The notes beneath the pieces are model-generated. The model did no database searches and was not told the DNA's origin. It saw only the letters and a list, made by a program, of their open reading frames with translations. A DNA stretch of 64,000 nucleotides from Selaginella moellendorffii (taxonomy: Eukaryota > Streptophyta > Lycopodiopsida > Selaginellales > Selaginellaceae). Below are positions 38,037 through 51,134 of this stretch, piece after piece; the first letter of the stretch is position 1, and each line of letters starts with the position of its first letter. Both the position numbers and the translations under genes were made by a program. The stretch lies in contig NW_003314362.1 of NCBI RefSeq assembly GCF_000143415.4, positions 1 to 64,000 on the forward strand, given 5' to 3'.

Positions 38037-40847
38037 ATGGCGGCGTGGGTGGATTCCGTGGATGGGCGGACGGAGCGAGCTCTGTCCTTCATCTCTCGGA
38101 GCTTATCGGACGTGCAAAGGAGCGCGGATCAGGACTTCAAGCTGATGAAGGCGCGGGCCAAATCGTTCCGGGATCTGGCCAGCACCCTAGACAAGGAGTG
38201 GGAGAATTTTAGGTTTCCAGTCCCGGGCAGCAGTCGCGATCTCCTGGGGAGATTTAAGGAGAGGCAGCACGCGTCGCCGGCTCCTCTGGCCATTTCTCCG
38301 CTCACAGCCATCTCGGCACAGGTGGAGGACGTGGAATTCATACGGAGGTTGCGGCCCACGCTCTCCACTTTCAGGAGAATCCAGTCGGATCCCAACTTCG
38401 TCAAGCGTGATGACTCCAAGAGGAGCAGGGACAGGATGGATCTGTCCATGCTCAAGAAGGCTCTTGCTCCCTTGGCCAGCGATGGCGATGGCGACGATCC
38501 ATCCACTACTTCCTTGGAGCAGCGCTCCCCTTGGGTCAAGGGCGACAATGCGAGCTGGAGGTGGCGGGAGAGGGGCACAGGCACCAGTGCCAAACGGACG
38601 AGAAAGATGGTGAAGTTGCCAGCCTCAGAGGACTGGGAGCCTCTCAAACGAATGAAAGAAGGACTCAGGGATTTGGAATCGACTGCGGCCAAGAGCAAGA
38701 CGCCCTCCGAGTTCCTCGAGAACGTCAAGAAGACGGAACTGTTTGAGAACGTCAAGAGCAGCCTGGTAAGCCACCTCTCTTCTGGTTCTCAGAGCATAAG
38801 TTTTGCTTTCGTTTGCTCCTTGTTGCAGAAACTCACTCTTCCGAATTCCGATGGTGCGAGAAAACTTACAGAGGTTCGACTCTTTTCTTTCTAGACTTTT
38901 ACTTAGTAGTTCTTAACGAAGGCGCGTCAGGAGCCTGGAAAGGATGTGGCGCCCTTGGACGTTCCCGAGCTGCTGGAGAATCTGGTGAGGCAATCAGAGC
39001 CTTTCCTCGATCAACTCGGCGTGAGAAAAGGTTCGTGTTTCTGTTTTGTGGCATTGACTGTATGATCCTCATGCAGACGTCTCCGTGAGCTTCTGTAAGA
39101 TGCTGCGGCGGTGCAAACGCGCATCCAGCGGCAACGCGGAGCTTGTAGCAACGTCGACAGAGTCAGAACCCAAGGACGACCTGGACTTGAGGGTCGCTAG
39201 TGTTCTGCAGAGCACAGGGTACAGGTACAGAGGTGGAATGTGGAAGGAGGGTACTGAAGCTGCGGATTTGCCAGACGATGGAAGGCGTAAAATCGCAATC
39301 GTGACGACGGCAAGCTTGCCATGGATGACAGGAACCGCTGTTAATCCTTTGTTCCGTGCGGCATACTTAGCCAAGGACGGGATGAGAAATGTGACCTTGC
39401 TCATTCCTTGGCTTTGTAAGAAGGACCAGGCTCTGGTATATCCCAGCCACATGAGCTTCAACACTCCCGAGGAACAGGAATCGTACGTTCGTACTTGGCT
39501 GGAGGAAAGAATTGGATTCAAGGCGGATTTCAAGATTGCATTCTACCCCGGCAGAGTAAGCTTGTATCATAGCGATCGTCTTAATGCTGGTGAATTTGCA
39601 GTTCTCGACGCACAAGCGAAGTATACTGGCTTGCGGTGATATCTCGCAGTTCATACCCGATAAAGAAGCAGACGTCGCGGTTTTGGAGGAGCCGGAGCAT
39701 CTCACGTGGTACTACCACGGGAGAAGATGGAACAAGAAGTTCAAGGACGTGATTGGCGTGGTCCACACCAACTACTTGGAGTACGTTCAACGCGAAAAGA
39801 ACGGTGCCTTGCAAGCGTTTCTACTCAAGCACATCAATAATTGGGTGGTCGGCATCTACTGTAACAAGGTACGCCGTGCTTTTTTTCACTTTGATTCTGC
39901 TTGTAGTGAACCGCGGTGTTTCAGGTATTGCGGCTCTCCGCTGCTACACAAGAGCTGCCGAAATCGCAAGTTTGCAACGTCCACGGCGTGAGTCCCAAGT
40001 TTTTGGAGATTGGGAAGAAGGTGACCGTGGAAACAGACTCTGGCAAGTCTGCCTTCACCAAGGGCGCTTACTTCCTCGGCAAGATGATATGGGGAAAGGG
40101 GTACAGGGAACTTGTTAATTTACTAGCGCAATACAAGCAGGACCTGGCGGACTTGAAGCTGGACGTTTATGGTTCCGGAGAAGATGCGGCCGATGTGAAG
40201 TCGACGGCTCAGAACCTTGGCCTGGGCATAAATTTCCATCAAGGCAGAGACCATGCAGACGAGTCTCTACACAGGTGCTCTCTTTTGGACTTGGATATGG
40301 TTGCTTACTAACGGGTCTCTCTTGCAGCTATAAGGTGTTTATCAATCCAAGCGTGAGCGATGTGGTGTGCACGACGACGGCAGAGGCACTGGCCATGGGA
40401 AAGATCGTTGTTTGCGCCGATCATCCGTCCAACGAGTTCTTCCGGGGCTTCCCAAACTGCCTCACTTACAGCAGCCCCACGGAATTCGTGGAGAAGGTGA
40501 AGGTGGCCATGGCGTCGGAGCCGGTGCCGCTGTCGGCCGAGGAGTGCCATCGCTTGTCGTGGGAGGCTGCAACCGAGAGGTTCCTGGAGATGACAAAGCT
40601 GGACAGAGGAAGCGCGAGTGAGCAGCAGGCAAAGGCTGGAGCAGCGGTGAAGCGGCCAATGACACTGTCCATGTCGCTTCCAAACTTGCGGGATGTTGTC
40701 GATGGCACTCTGGCACTGGCTCACTTCGTAGCTTCGGGATTTGAGCCGGCAAGGCTGGTGTCTGGAGCGATCCCTGGAACGATGCATTGCAGCGTGGAGC
40801 AGAGCAAGGATCTGGGCTTGCCACCTCCATTGTTTCATGGTTTTTAA
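38037..40847 (+). CDS. DGD1: Digalactosyldiacylglycerol synthase 1, plastid outer envelope
   Basis: Transfers galactose from UDP-galactose to MGDG to make DGDG, the main bilayer lipid of thylakoids. The N-terminal extension typical of DGD1 ([20 protein letters not shown], then helices and a [20 protein letters not shown] segment) is followed by the GT4-type glycosyltransferase: [105 protein letters not shown] and the nucleotide-sugar EX7E-like region [20 protein letters not shown]. About seven exons, no breaks. The long N-terminal extension separates it from DGD2. The upstream in-frame TTG is not used. TrpRS starts 81 bp after the stop. Confidence 0.95.
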
Positions 40848-40928
40848 GTTCGCCATGAAAAGGAGGGCAGCCATGTCACCAAAGAGAATATAAAGTTTGC
40901 CGGAACCTTTAATATTTGCCCTAGAATT

Positions 40929-42575
40929 ATGGGTGAACAGGTTGTGACGCCTTACTCTGTTTCGGCGAGGAATGGCGGCGTTGATTACGCGCGGATCGTC
41001 TCGGATTTTGGATGCAAGCTGATCGATCCACAGCTCATCCAGCGACTGGAGAAGCTGACCAACAAACCCGCCCATCCGTTCTTGCGCCGCGGGATTTTCT
41101 TCGCTCACAGGTATGATCGTTTCGCTAAACCCGAACACCCTTGCAATCCCCTCTCCTCTACCAGGGATCTAGAGTCCATTCTCGATGCGTACGAGCAAGG
41201 CCACAAGTTCTTCTTGTACACGGGGCGTGGACCATCGTCGGAATCCTTACATTTGGGCCACCTTGTGCAATTCATGTTCACAAAGTACGTACTCTACTCT
41301 CTCAAGCTCTAGGAGTGTTTCTAACGATTTCCAAAGGTACTTGCAGGACGCTTTCGATGTCCCTCTGGTGATTCAGCTATCCGATGATGAGAAGTTCATC
41401 TGGAAAGACATAAGCCAGGAAGAGTGCCAAAGACTGGGCCGAAACAATGCCAAGGATATCATTTCTTGCGGATTTCGTTTGGAGCGGACTTTTATATTCT
41501 CTAATTTAGACTATGTCTCTGGGTACGTGGTGCAGTAATCTCGTTTTGATCTTTGCTTATGTCTCCGGCTCCCTACAGTGCCCTGTTCGACAACGTGCTC
41601 ACTATTTCGAGTTTTCTCAGCATCAATGCGGTATGATGATTTCTTTGATCGCTGGAGAATCTTTGCGACGGAGCCTGCAGATGAGTGCTGTTTTTGGATT
41701 GAATGCAGAAACGGATGTCCTCGGGAAGCTTTTGTACCCCGCTGTCCAGGTATTGCTCGCTGCTCTAGTCGACTTTTACTCATGTCATTTGAATGTAACA
41801 TCAGATTGCACCAGCATTCTCGACGTCTTTCAATGATGTGTTTGGAGAGGGAATCAAGATGAGATGTCTAATTCCATGTGCAATTGATCAGGTCTAACTT
41901 TTCATGTCTGTTTACCACTTTTATTCATTCTTTCTTTCTGTGTAGGATCCATACTTCAGGCTCAGTCGGGATTTGGCTCCACGCCTCAAGCTCTACAAGC
42001 CCGCTTTGATAGAGTCCCGGTTTCTACCGAGCATCCAAGTGAGCTATCGTTTTTCCTTGTTTTACTTCTTTCTTATGCTGTTGCCTCACCCAGGCGGGTG
42101 ACGATTCTGGCAAAATGTCTGCAAGTTCTCCCAACTCAGCAATCTTTGTCACCGATACGCTGGAGGAGATCAAGCAAAAGGTTAAGCAAAACTCCTTTAT
42201 TTTGCGTGTTCTTTTCTCCAATACTGTCGTTTCAGTTGGCTGGTGCTGCCGTGGAGTCTGTGCTCGCGTACTTCACCTTTTTCGAGGAGAACGATGCCGT
42301 TCTTGAAGAAATGAAAGCGGTAATGTACTTAAAACATGCTTTGTTCGTATATTAATCAAGGCTCTCACAGGACTTCTCGTCAGGAAAGAGATCTCTGGAA
42401 GACCTGAAAAACGACCTCAGCAAGGCTCTGTGGGAAGTGCTGGAGAATCTCCAGCAACTAAAAGCGGAAGTTGACGACAAGGTAGCAAGAGTGGCTTGAA
42501 AAATGGGTTGATTTTTCTTGCATGTTTTTCTTTCAGATACTCTCGGAATTCATGAGACCAAGATTGATACGATGA
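40929..42575 (+). CDS. Tryptophanyl-tRNA synthetase, cytosolic type, with a short internal deletion
   Basis: Charges tRNA-Trp. Many short exons give [20 protein letters not shown], the HIGH-like [52 protein letters not shown] and the KMSKS equivalent [13 protein letters not shown]. The C-terminal part reads [40 protein letters not shown] and ends EFMRPRLIR. These match the eukaryotic cytosolic form. Between IKQK and LAGAAVESV about 20 residues that normally carry SGGRDT-EEHR-GG are absent; the DNA there reads VKQNSF and then becomes intron-like. Either a 60-bp intron has captured that exon edge or the copy has lost the segment. The catalytic motifs are intact. It may be a diverged second copy. 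Confidence 0.8.
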
Positions 42576-44435
42576 CAAAATCAGATCTAAAATGCTAATT
42601 TGAAAATATTGAAAAGATTAAAAGGTTTCAAAAGTACAATATGAGAGAGAAATGTGAGGAAACCGAGAAAATACCCTATCATCGCTCCCATTTGCATCAT
42701 CAAGTCGACAAGCTCCGATGGCGATGCCCTCGGAAATCACAGCTCCATCGATGTGCCGAATCGAATGGCGAGAGCAGCGAAACACAATAGTCTGTGTCCC
42801 AAGCCTCGTCAGCTAAACCATTTTCAAGGTTTTCGAACAACGATTGGGTCCTTGAAATTGCTAAACTTCATAAGAATCTGAGAGGCAGACGAGAATATAG
42901 CTTTAACTCGTTTCAAAACATCTCACAAAGACTGTCATCCTGTGCCTCCTAGAAACAAAAACTTTTAGATGTGTCGATCGCATCAAACTAAAGAGCTCGC
43001 CAGTGTCTTATTTTGATGCGAGGCATTTTCTGTTCCAAAAGTTATAATGTGAATTACGTTTAATAAACCACGAAAAAAAAGAAACTTACAAATGAAACTT
43101 GTGGCTTAATTATAAACTAATATTATAAACCATGTAAATAATCAATCTCTTTAACTAATCAAATGAAACCCACTTTAAAATAATTTATTGAGAATTTGCC
43201 ACTTTAAATTAATTACAATTATATTTTTAAAATTTTAGTTGTCAATTTTAATTTTGTTTACACTTATTATATTACAAATTTGTCAATATATTTGTTAATA
43301 TGTTAGAGTCAGCACCTATGGAATGTGAATAGTGGGTTTGGATATTAATTTTATAACAATACTTGATAACATTGAAAATAATATATTTTGTTCTTTTGCA
43401 CATTTATTATAAATGTAACATTTATTGATATAACAATTAAAAATTAATTTAACCACCCAACAAAGAATTAGAGCTTAAAGCCATAAAAATGGAAATTCTT
43501 GGTGATGTGGGCAGACATTTTGTCATGGAGTTCATTCCCTGAATATTTTATGTGAGCGTATTTTATGTTAATTGAAAATGCAATACTACTAGCTTTTAAA
43601 TTTTATAGTTTTTCTAAAACTTTTAGGGTTTTATAAATTATTAAAAGTCAACTTAATTAATTTTAATCAAATTTAAAAAGTTTTTATTTAACTTGAGCTC
43701 CAAAAAATTGCTTAAATTCAAAATGAATAGTGAGATAAATTTTAAATCTAAATATTCTTAAATAATTTTTCCTTTCATCTCCTCAATTATTAAAGAATTT
43801 AATTTTGTTACTTTTACTTTAGTCTACCACTTTATAATTGATTTTTATAATTAATAATTTATTCACTTGGTCAAGGAATTGAATATACACCTTGAGTTTA
43901 AAATGAAAGTTTATCATTAATTAATTATTATAACTATAACATAGAAATTTAAACAAAATATAAATAAATAAAAGTAGAGATATTTGTATTTGTATATTAT
44001 AGTACTTGATTATACTTATACTAAATTTGTGTGGTGAGAAATAATCATTAAATTTAATACTTGTATCTTATAAAAAATTTACAATAGCTATTAATTATTT
44101 AAATTTAAAATATAGAAAAAAGTTAACTAAACAAAAAACATTAGAATTATTTAAATTAAAATTATTTTTAAAACAGTACGCTGTTATTAATTAATTATAA
44201 CTGATACATAAAATAAAAGGATTAATTTTGAAGTGTTATAATATAAAATCTTAATTTTTTATCACCCACAAGAAAGAAAACATAACAAATATTTATTTTA
44301 TAAATATATTATATAATAGTTTTTAATTTATACAAACCCTAAAAATTACTTTATGTTTTTAAGTTAATAAACTGATTTATAATCACAGCCTATTATATTA
44401 TTATTTTAAGGTATATATTTGTGGCTGGATGGGAG
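42576..44435. other. AT-rich intergenic island
   Basis: About 1.9 kb without recognisable genes. From about 43020 to 44430 the DNA is strongly AT-rich, with runs such as AATTTAAAT and TTAATTAATTAT, against the balanced composition of the neighbours. No terminal repeats, long ORF, rRNA or tRNA was recognised. It begins right after the TrpRS gene and ends at the PP2C-like relic. Confidence 0.8.
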
Positions 44436-44548
44436 TATGTTAGTAAATGGGCTGCTAGCAACAAGGCGCTCAATGCCGTGGCTCCAACTTCAGGTGGAAC
44501 ATGGTGTGTTGCTCACAAATTTGATTAGGGGCATACTACCCTCTACCG

Positions 44549-45790
44549 GTGAGGCTCCCAGATGACGAACGACCAAGCGAAGATATCAACAAGTCTATGC
44601 GCCCTTGCCAACACGGTGCATGCGTCCAGCACCCTTCCAGGCCTTCGCCCGCCTGCTTGGTTGATTTCCCTGGCCGGCTCGTCTATGACGCCAAGTCGCC
44701 CTTGATCGAGAGCAGCCGCGAGCGGAGCAACGCGTGGCTTGACTTTGGCATGGCTGCTCTCGCCTTTCCACCATTCGACGGGCGCCCGGAGAGACTCCTA
44801 CCCGGGGATCCCTCATCGACGAAGAGTCCGTTTTGTTCGAGCTCCATTGCGAGGGCCCGTTCATCCATCCAAGAGAGGCGAGCCATGCTGCGTGATAGGA
44901 TACTCGAAACGAAGGCTTATGCGCAGGGAGAGTACGAGCAAGCGCTGATAGATGGCTTTGCAAGGTACTACTGGAGGCTGATTGTGTTCAACAAACCTTC
45001 TTTTTTTTTTTCCCTATCGCAGCGTGAACGAGTACCTTAAGCAGGGGACACCAATGAGGCAATGGTTGGTAAACTAGAGCTGGTTAATAAACTCCTCGCT
45101 GCTTAATTATCTGGTTACAGGCTGGGATGCTGCGCTTTGGTTGTGGAGCTTTTTCAACAGTGCTACTGATGAAGCGGAATGTCATCTACACCGCTGGTGT
45201 TCGTAGCCGCTGCGTTGTCTACTCACCCACCCATGAGCAAGTCTGTACGTGTTTCTTCCTTTTCTGTGTCTAAACATGTTGTGCCGTTGTCAGGAGAATC
45301 GTAAGTTTTCCACAATTGTGCCGCGCGATTACTGCAATCCTCATAATCATCCAGAGGCGGGGACATGGTGGTAATCACCGAGACAAGTATCTCCAGTCTC
45401 CAGCCATTGAGACGCACACGGCAAGTGTGCTAAACTCATCCCTGTTCTGGTGTGATAACTCTTATTTCCTGCAGTTTGAAGTAAGCATTGGATCTTATGT
45501 CATGCTGCTGCCCAGATATCTACAATAAGCGAGCTACTGATCAAGTATTTGACGGTCTTTTTCTTTTCTTTTTTTTCTGCAGTGGTCCAGAGGAGATGGG
45601 CATGCTGTATGGGGGACTGAAACTGGTACGTTTTCGTTTTTACACAGAGCTTGATTATAAAGCATGCTGATGATGCAGGGCAAGGACTTGCGAGAGATCT
45701 GTATGAGCATTCTCCTTTACCGCGGGATGAACTGCGAGGATGTGACTACACCGCTCGCTCTTGGCAAAGTCAAGGCTGGAAACCAGTAGA
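44549..45790 (+). pseudogene. Degraded PP2C-like protein phosphatase relic
   Basis: Pieces in several frames match PP2C order. ILETKAYAQGEYEQALIDGF followed by an intron and VNEYLKQGTPMRQ (about 44900-45065) corresponds to the helix after the first metal motif. FSTVLLMKRNVIYTAGVRSR then CVVYSPTHEQ (about 45150-45240) corresponds to the usual CTAVV-x-VANAGDSRCV strand. GKDLREICMSILLYRGMNCE (45678-45790) sits where the C-terminal helix belongs. The catalytic DGHGG, the GD of AGDSR and the DG-WD motifs are missing or changed (AGVRSR). Frame changes and missing exons make an active enzyme unlikely. The first 100 residues of the opening frame have no recognised counterpart. Family assignment is tentative. 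Confidence 0.45.
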
Positions 45791-45977
45791 GTTACTTATT
45801 TTCATGAAGAAGCTATCATCTGTTGAATATTTCGCTTCTTCCAAAAGATTTCTTATCGAAAGAAATCTTGCATAATCGTATATGCTGCCCACAGCATACG
45901 ACTCTTCTATGGATAAAGTCACAGATTCCTTCTATAATCTATAGCATTTTTAGTGCTTTGACTGTAGCGGCGTGAAG

Positions 45978-46598
45978 CTATTGAGAGCCCCAAAGTGCAA
46001 CAAGGGGCTTGGTTTCACTCTGATCATCAGTATTTGCGAGGACTTCTACCTCCTGTCCATTTCTCTCAGGTGCCAATCTGATTTGGAATTTCGACACGAC
46101 ACGAACCAAATGCTGCTTTTTGGTGTGAGGAAGAACGAATTCTAGGGGATTTACGTTCTTACCCGGATCCTCGCTCTTATGGAGCGAATCATGGTTTCTA
46201 AAGAGCAACTTGCAGGAAAGAAACCTGTTCACCTTGCTGTTGGTCGTGTGCTTGAGGATCTCCTGATCCGAGTCTATCCCCACCTGGACGAGCTCTTGCT
46301 CCACAAACTGCCGCATGCTCTTGGGGTTCACTTCGGTGGCTCTCCTGTACTCACACAATCGCCGGTAGAGCATCTCGGTCGTGCGCCGCAGGCACCGACA
46401 CTAGCTGATAAACTCCTGGTGGAGGTCCAGCGGGGAGTCCGAGGATCTCGAGAGGAGCATAAGAGTACGTGAGGTCCTCTCCCTTGTCAATGCCCACATT
46501 GGCCCAGAAGATCTTGGCGGGTCCAACTTGCACCACGCATAAGTTCCCCTTGCTGCTGTATGCGATGAACCCCGGCAGCGTTCACAAGGCCCTGACAA
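45978..46598 (-). pseudogene. Unknown gene interrupted by an in-frame stop
   Basis: On the minus strand one frame reads SDSPLDLHQEFIS, a TAG, CRCLRRTTEMLYRRLCEYRR, then MRQFVEQELVQVGIDSDQEI, and runs to a stop at 45978. The helical, charge-patterned sequence on both sides of the TAG looks like one coding unit, so the stop appears to be a mutation. An intron may lie near KVNRFLS. A second frame over 46351-46536 also looks protein-like (KIFWANVGIDKGEDLTYSYA), so a frame change may occur upstream as well. No family was recognised. It could be a remnant of a lineage-specific family. Confidence 0.4.
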
Positions 46599-47204
46599 AG
46601 CCCAGCTTTGCAGCGTTCAAATTATGATTATGAATTACGTTTCTTGTGATCTACAGGGGTAAATTGAGTAAATGGAGAAATTGAGTAATATACGCAAACC
46701 ATAATAATAATTGCAAACTAATTTAATTAAAAATTAGAGGACACACCAGGAATTTAATGCTCGAGTCGAACATGTAGAATCGAGCATGGGCCCGGTGGCA
46801 ATGGTAGAGGAGACTGGAGGTATGTTGTTGAAAGTTGCTTGTCGGCCATGAAACTTTCTGGTAGCACTTGGATGGCTTGTGCAGCCGTGCATGCAGGATT
46901 GGTCTCAGCCCATGCTCGAGCTTTGCAAGCCCAGCGTGCGTCAATTGGTTGCTAGGCATCCTGTTGTGACGAGGGTCCGGTGCACGCAGCCCACAGTCGC
47001 CCATGGCGTTGTTTTATGCAGCCCGCGTTGTGCTCTGCTTGTTTCTGGACGTTGTTGGATCCAGTTTTCAACTTTTCTTTCAAGCTTCTGCAGAGTGAAG
47101 CTTCTTCCACATCACTCCAACAAGGTCCTAAATGTATTTTACATAAAAGGATAACACACAACAAAAAAGAGGGCGTTTGAATTCTTTCTTTGCCCTAGGC
47201 GACA
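46599..47204. other. Intergenic, no recognised feature
   Basis: About 600 bp between the interrupted unknown gene and AUG4, AT-rich at 46620-46760. It includes the AUG4 5' region. Short open frames here have no recognisable content. Confidence 0.6.
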
Positions 47205-49112
47205 ATGGAGCAGCTGGAAGGTGGAGCGATGGTGGATGACGGCCTCGCGCAGCTTGTTGAGCAGCTTAACCGGCATTGCCTTGCCCCCGACGGATCTTAT
47301 GTCGCCAAAGCTGCGTACTACGATCTCGTCCAGGTACTCTGCTGCTTAGCTAGGTCGATGAGATTGAGCGCCAATCCAAGTCTTCGTTAGGCGCGTGAGG
47401 AGATGGGGCGGGAGAGGCTTCGTTTCCTAGAAGTGATGGTCGGTGGTTCGTTTCATTCTTTTCGGAGTGCTCTTAAACCACTGGCGCTGTTGTTATAGGC
47501 GGCTTACAGCGAAGCAGTGACACTTGTGGAAGAATTCCAGCAGGCTATCTCAGTGGCAAATGCAGGTGGAATCAGGGATGTTCAGGCATTGTTCTTGCAG
47601 CTCGGACTACGCTCTACTCCACAGGTAGTGAAGAGCTTTTCAAGTTTAGTTTCTAGACTTTTTTCTTTAGCTGTTCTTTCTCCCGTCAAGGTGTATGAAG
47701 CCCTGGAGGAGCGTCTGGCTGTGGCCGAAGCTTGCCAGCGCTTGCGGCTCCCTTCCGTAACGAAAGATGGCGACATACTAGACGAGGAAGCGGAGAAGTG
47801 CAGCATTGTGTCGAAAAGCTCGCTGGACAGCAGCACCACCAGCATCAGCATGAGCTCCAGCAACACCAGCACTCCCAATCCCAGCCACGATGTTAATGAA
47901 GTTGGAGTTTCCGGTGTTGTCAACCGCTTCCTAGGAATAACTCCTGCGTGGCTTCGTCAGACACATCTATCAAAGGCCCCTTTTGCTGAGGTTAGTGCCA
48001 TCTCAATGGCCTTTTTCTCACGAGATTGTCTTGCCAGGACAGCACAGGCTACCTTATGCTGCTGATTCCGGAAATTGAATCACGGCTAAAAGCCAAGTGT
48101 GAGAAAATCAGCTCTTCCTTTCAAGAGAATGGTCAGTACTTTGAGTCGTGGCTTTCAGTATTCAGCTCTAACTTACTTTTGTCGTAGATGGCTTTGGTTC
48201 TCATGGTACAAAGAGCTATAGACTTGCTGAAAGGTCAGTAAAGATATTCGAGGTCATTTCCTATCAGGTGTTTCTTCCAGGGTTAAAGCAGCTGTAGAAT
48301 CCAACGAGAGCGAAGAGGCGGCTTTACTTAGCGATCTCTACTCTGCGGACCGAAAGTTTTCAGAATACTACAATGTACGTTTCTTTAAATTTTTGTCCTT
48401 GAAGAGCGAAGCTTGATCAGCCATATCCCAGGTTCTTGAGCAGATATTGGGAGTACTGATAAAGCTGGTCAAGGACTATAAGCTGCAGCACCAGCATGAA
48501 TATGTAAGTGTTCGAAACAATCGCGGGCATATAGATCGATTACTTGTCAAACTGGCAGGACGAGATGAGAAAAGCTTGGCTGTGTAAGCGTTGCGAGACA
48601 ATGAATGCGAAGCTGCGGTATACGTTTCCTATATTACTAATGCATGATTCCGTTATCTTTTCCTTTTTCTAGTGTGCTGGAACACCTTGTTCTCAGAGAC
48701 ACGTATACGGAAGAATCAATCGCAGCGTTGCACAAGATCAGGTGTGCGCTTTTAAATATTTACTGGCGTGGCGGGCTGCTCACTTCATGGTTGGCTGCAG
48801 GAATTATTTGCTGGAAGCAGACGACGAAGCCACTGCCGGATATAATAGAGCCGTAAGTATCGGGACCAATCTCACGGAAGCTCGTCGCTTACCAGTCGTG
48901 GTATTCGCAGGTGACGAGGTTGCGCGAGTACCAAGGCGTGGATCAGTACTTTGATGACATTGCCAGGCGGTATCACGACGTTGTTAAGGTGAGAGCAAAA
49001 TCGTGGGCAGCCTTTGATATGTTGGGTGGTGACAAACTTACAGAAACTGGAGGGAATTCAGTGGACAATAAGACAGGTGGAGATGGACCTCAATAATGGA
49101 CACGAGCATTAG
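47205..49112 (+). CDS. AUG4: Augmin complex subunit 4 (AUG4/HAUS4)
   Basis: AUG4 is part of the eight-subunit augmin complex that recruits gamma-tubulin to existing microtubules for branching nucleation in spindle, phragmoplast and cortex. About eleven short exons give LVEQLNRHCLAPDGSYVAKA, AREEMGRERLRFLEVM, VEEFQQAISVANAGGIRDVQ, a VYEALEERLAVAEACQRLRL segment, KSSLDSSTTSISMSS, VVNRFLGITPAWL, DLYSADRKFSEYYNVLEQIL, GVLIKLVKDYKLQHQHEY, AWLCKRCETMNAKLR, VTRLREYQGVDQYFDDIARR and a final QVEMDLNNGHEH. This matches the Arabidopsis protein nearly end to end, and no break was seen. Confidence 0.95.
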
Positions 49113-49578
49113 TTTGGCTGGAACTGGGGAACAGCTCAGTAGATACTTTCGAGGCTCGAAAAGGCAGGCACAGGGAATGGTGAAAGTGGTGGTGGTGCCA
49201 TGCGTGGAACTCGCTGGTGTTAGTTTGGTTTCTAGTGGCAGGGAAGACGAGCAAGCTACAGCAACGGAAACAGACTTGTTGGTTGGATGTATCCACCGTT
49301 TTGCGCTCTGCTAGATTCAATGGACTTGGTCAGTGCGGCACGAATTGAATAGGTGGGGGATCTCCGAAACGCTTGCGTCCAATGGCAAAAGAAATCTCCT
49401 TGAAACGAGGATGTGGCGCAAGCAAGTACGTCTCCGAAATTAGCAGGCTCCGCCATTTGTGGAAGGCGGCCAGGCTTGACTGGCCATAGGCGGTGGCCGC
49501 CGTCGCCAACTCCCGCGCGTTACCGGTTGGACCCCGTCCCGCCAAATGCCGACCACCACACTTTGGAACAAGGCTGCC

Positions 49579-49585
49579 TATAAAA
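49579..49585 (+). promoter_or_regulatory. TATA box of the cysteine protease gene
   Basis: TATAAAA lies 77-83 bp upstream of the protease ATG at 49662, a normal distance for a core promoter with a 5' leader of about 50 bases. The 550-bp interval 49113-49661 between AUG4 and this gene holds no other recognised feature. Confidence 0.55.
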
Positions 49586-49661
49586 CCACATCTCCCTTGG
49601 TTGGAAACTTGGATCCTTGGCTTACAAAGGGAGGGAGGAGAAGAATCGAGCGAGCAGAAGA

Positions 49662-50933
<1,272 letters not shown>

Positions 50934-51134
50934 GAGAAAAAGCTACGACACACGGCCAATCGTCAAGTTGTTTGTACAGATCGATCATTCGTTTCATTCG
51001 TCCGGGTCGTATTCCAGGATTCATTTCGCCAGAAAACGTACTCTTCAATCTCTCTTTCTTTCGTTTGTAAGCATATCTATATATCGCTAGTGTAAGAAAA
51101 AAAAAAAGACAAACAAAACTTCAACTTCACTGGA

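Noticed and set aside
43020-44435. AT-rich island as an organelle DNA insertion
   Set aside because: No plastid or mitochondrial gene fragment could be read in any frame, so there is no support beyond composition.
44436-44530. A short frame reading TSGGTWCVAHKF, like an X8 or GH17-associated motif
   Set aside because: Too short, with no further cysteines or flanking domain to support a carbohydrate-binding module.
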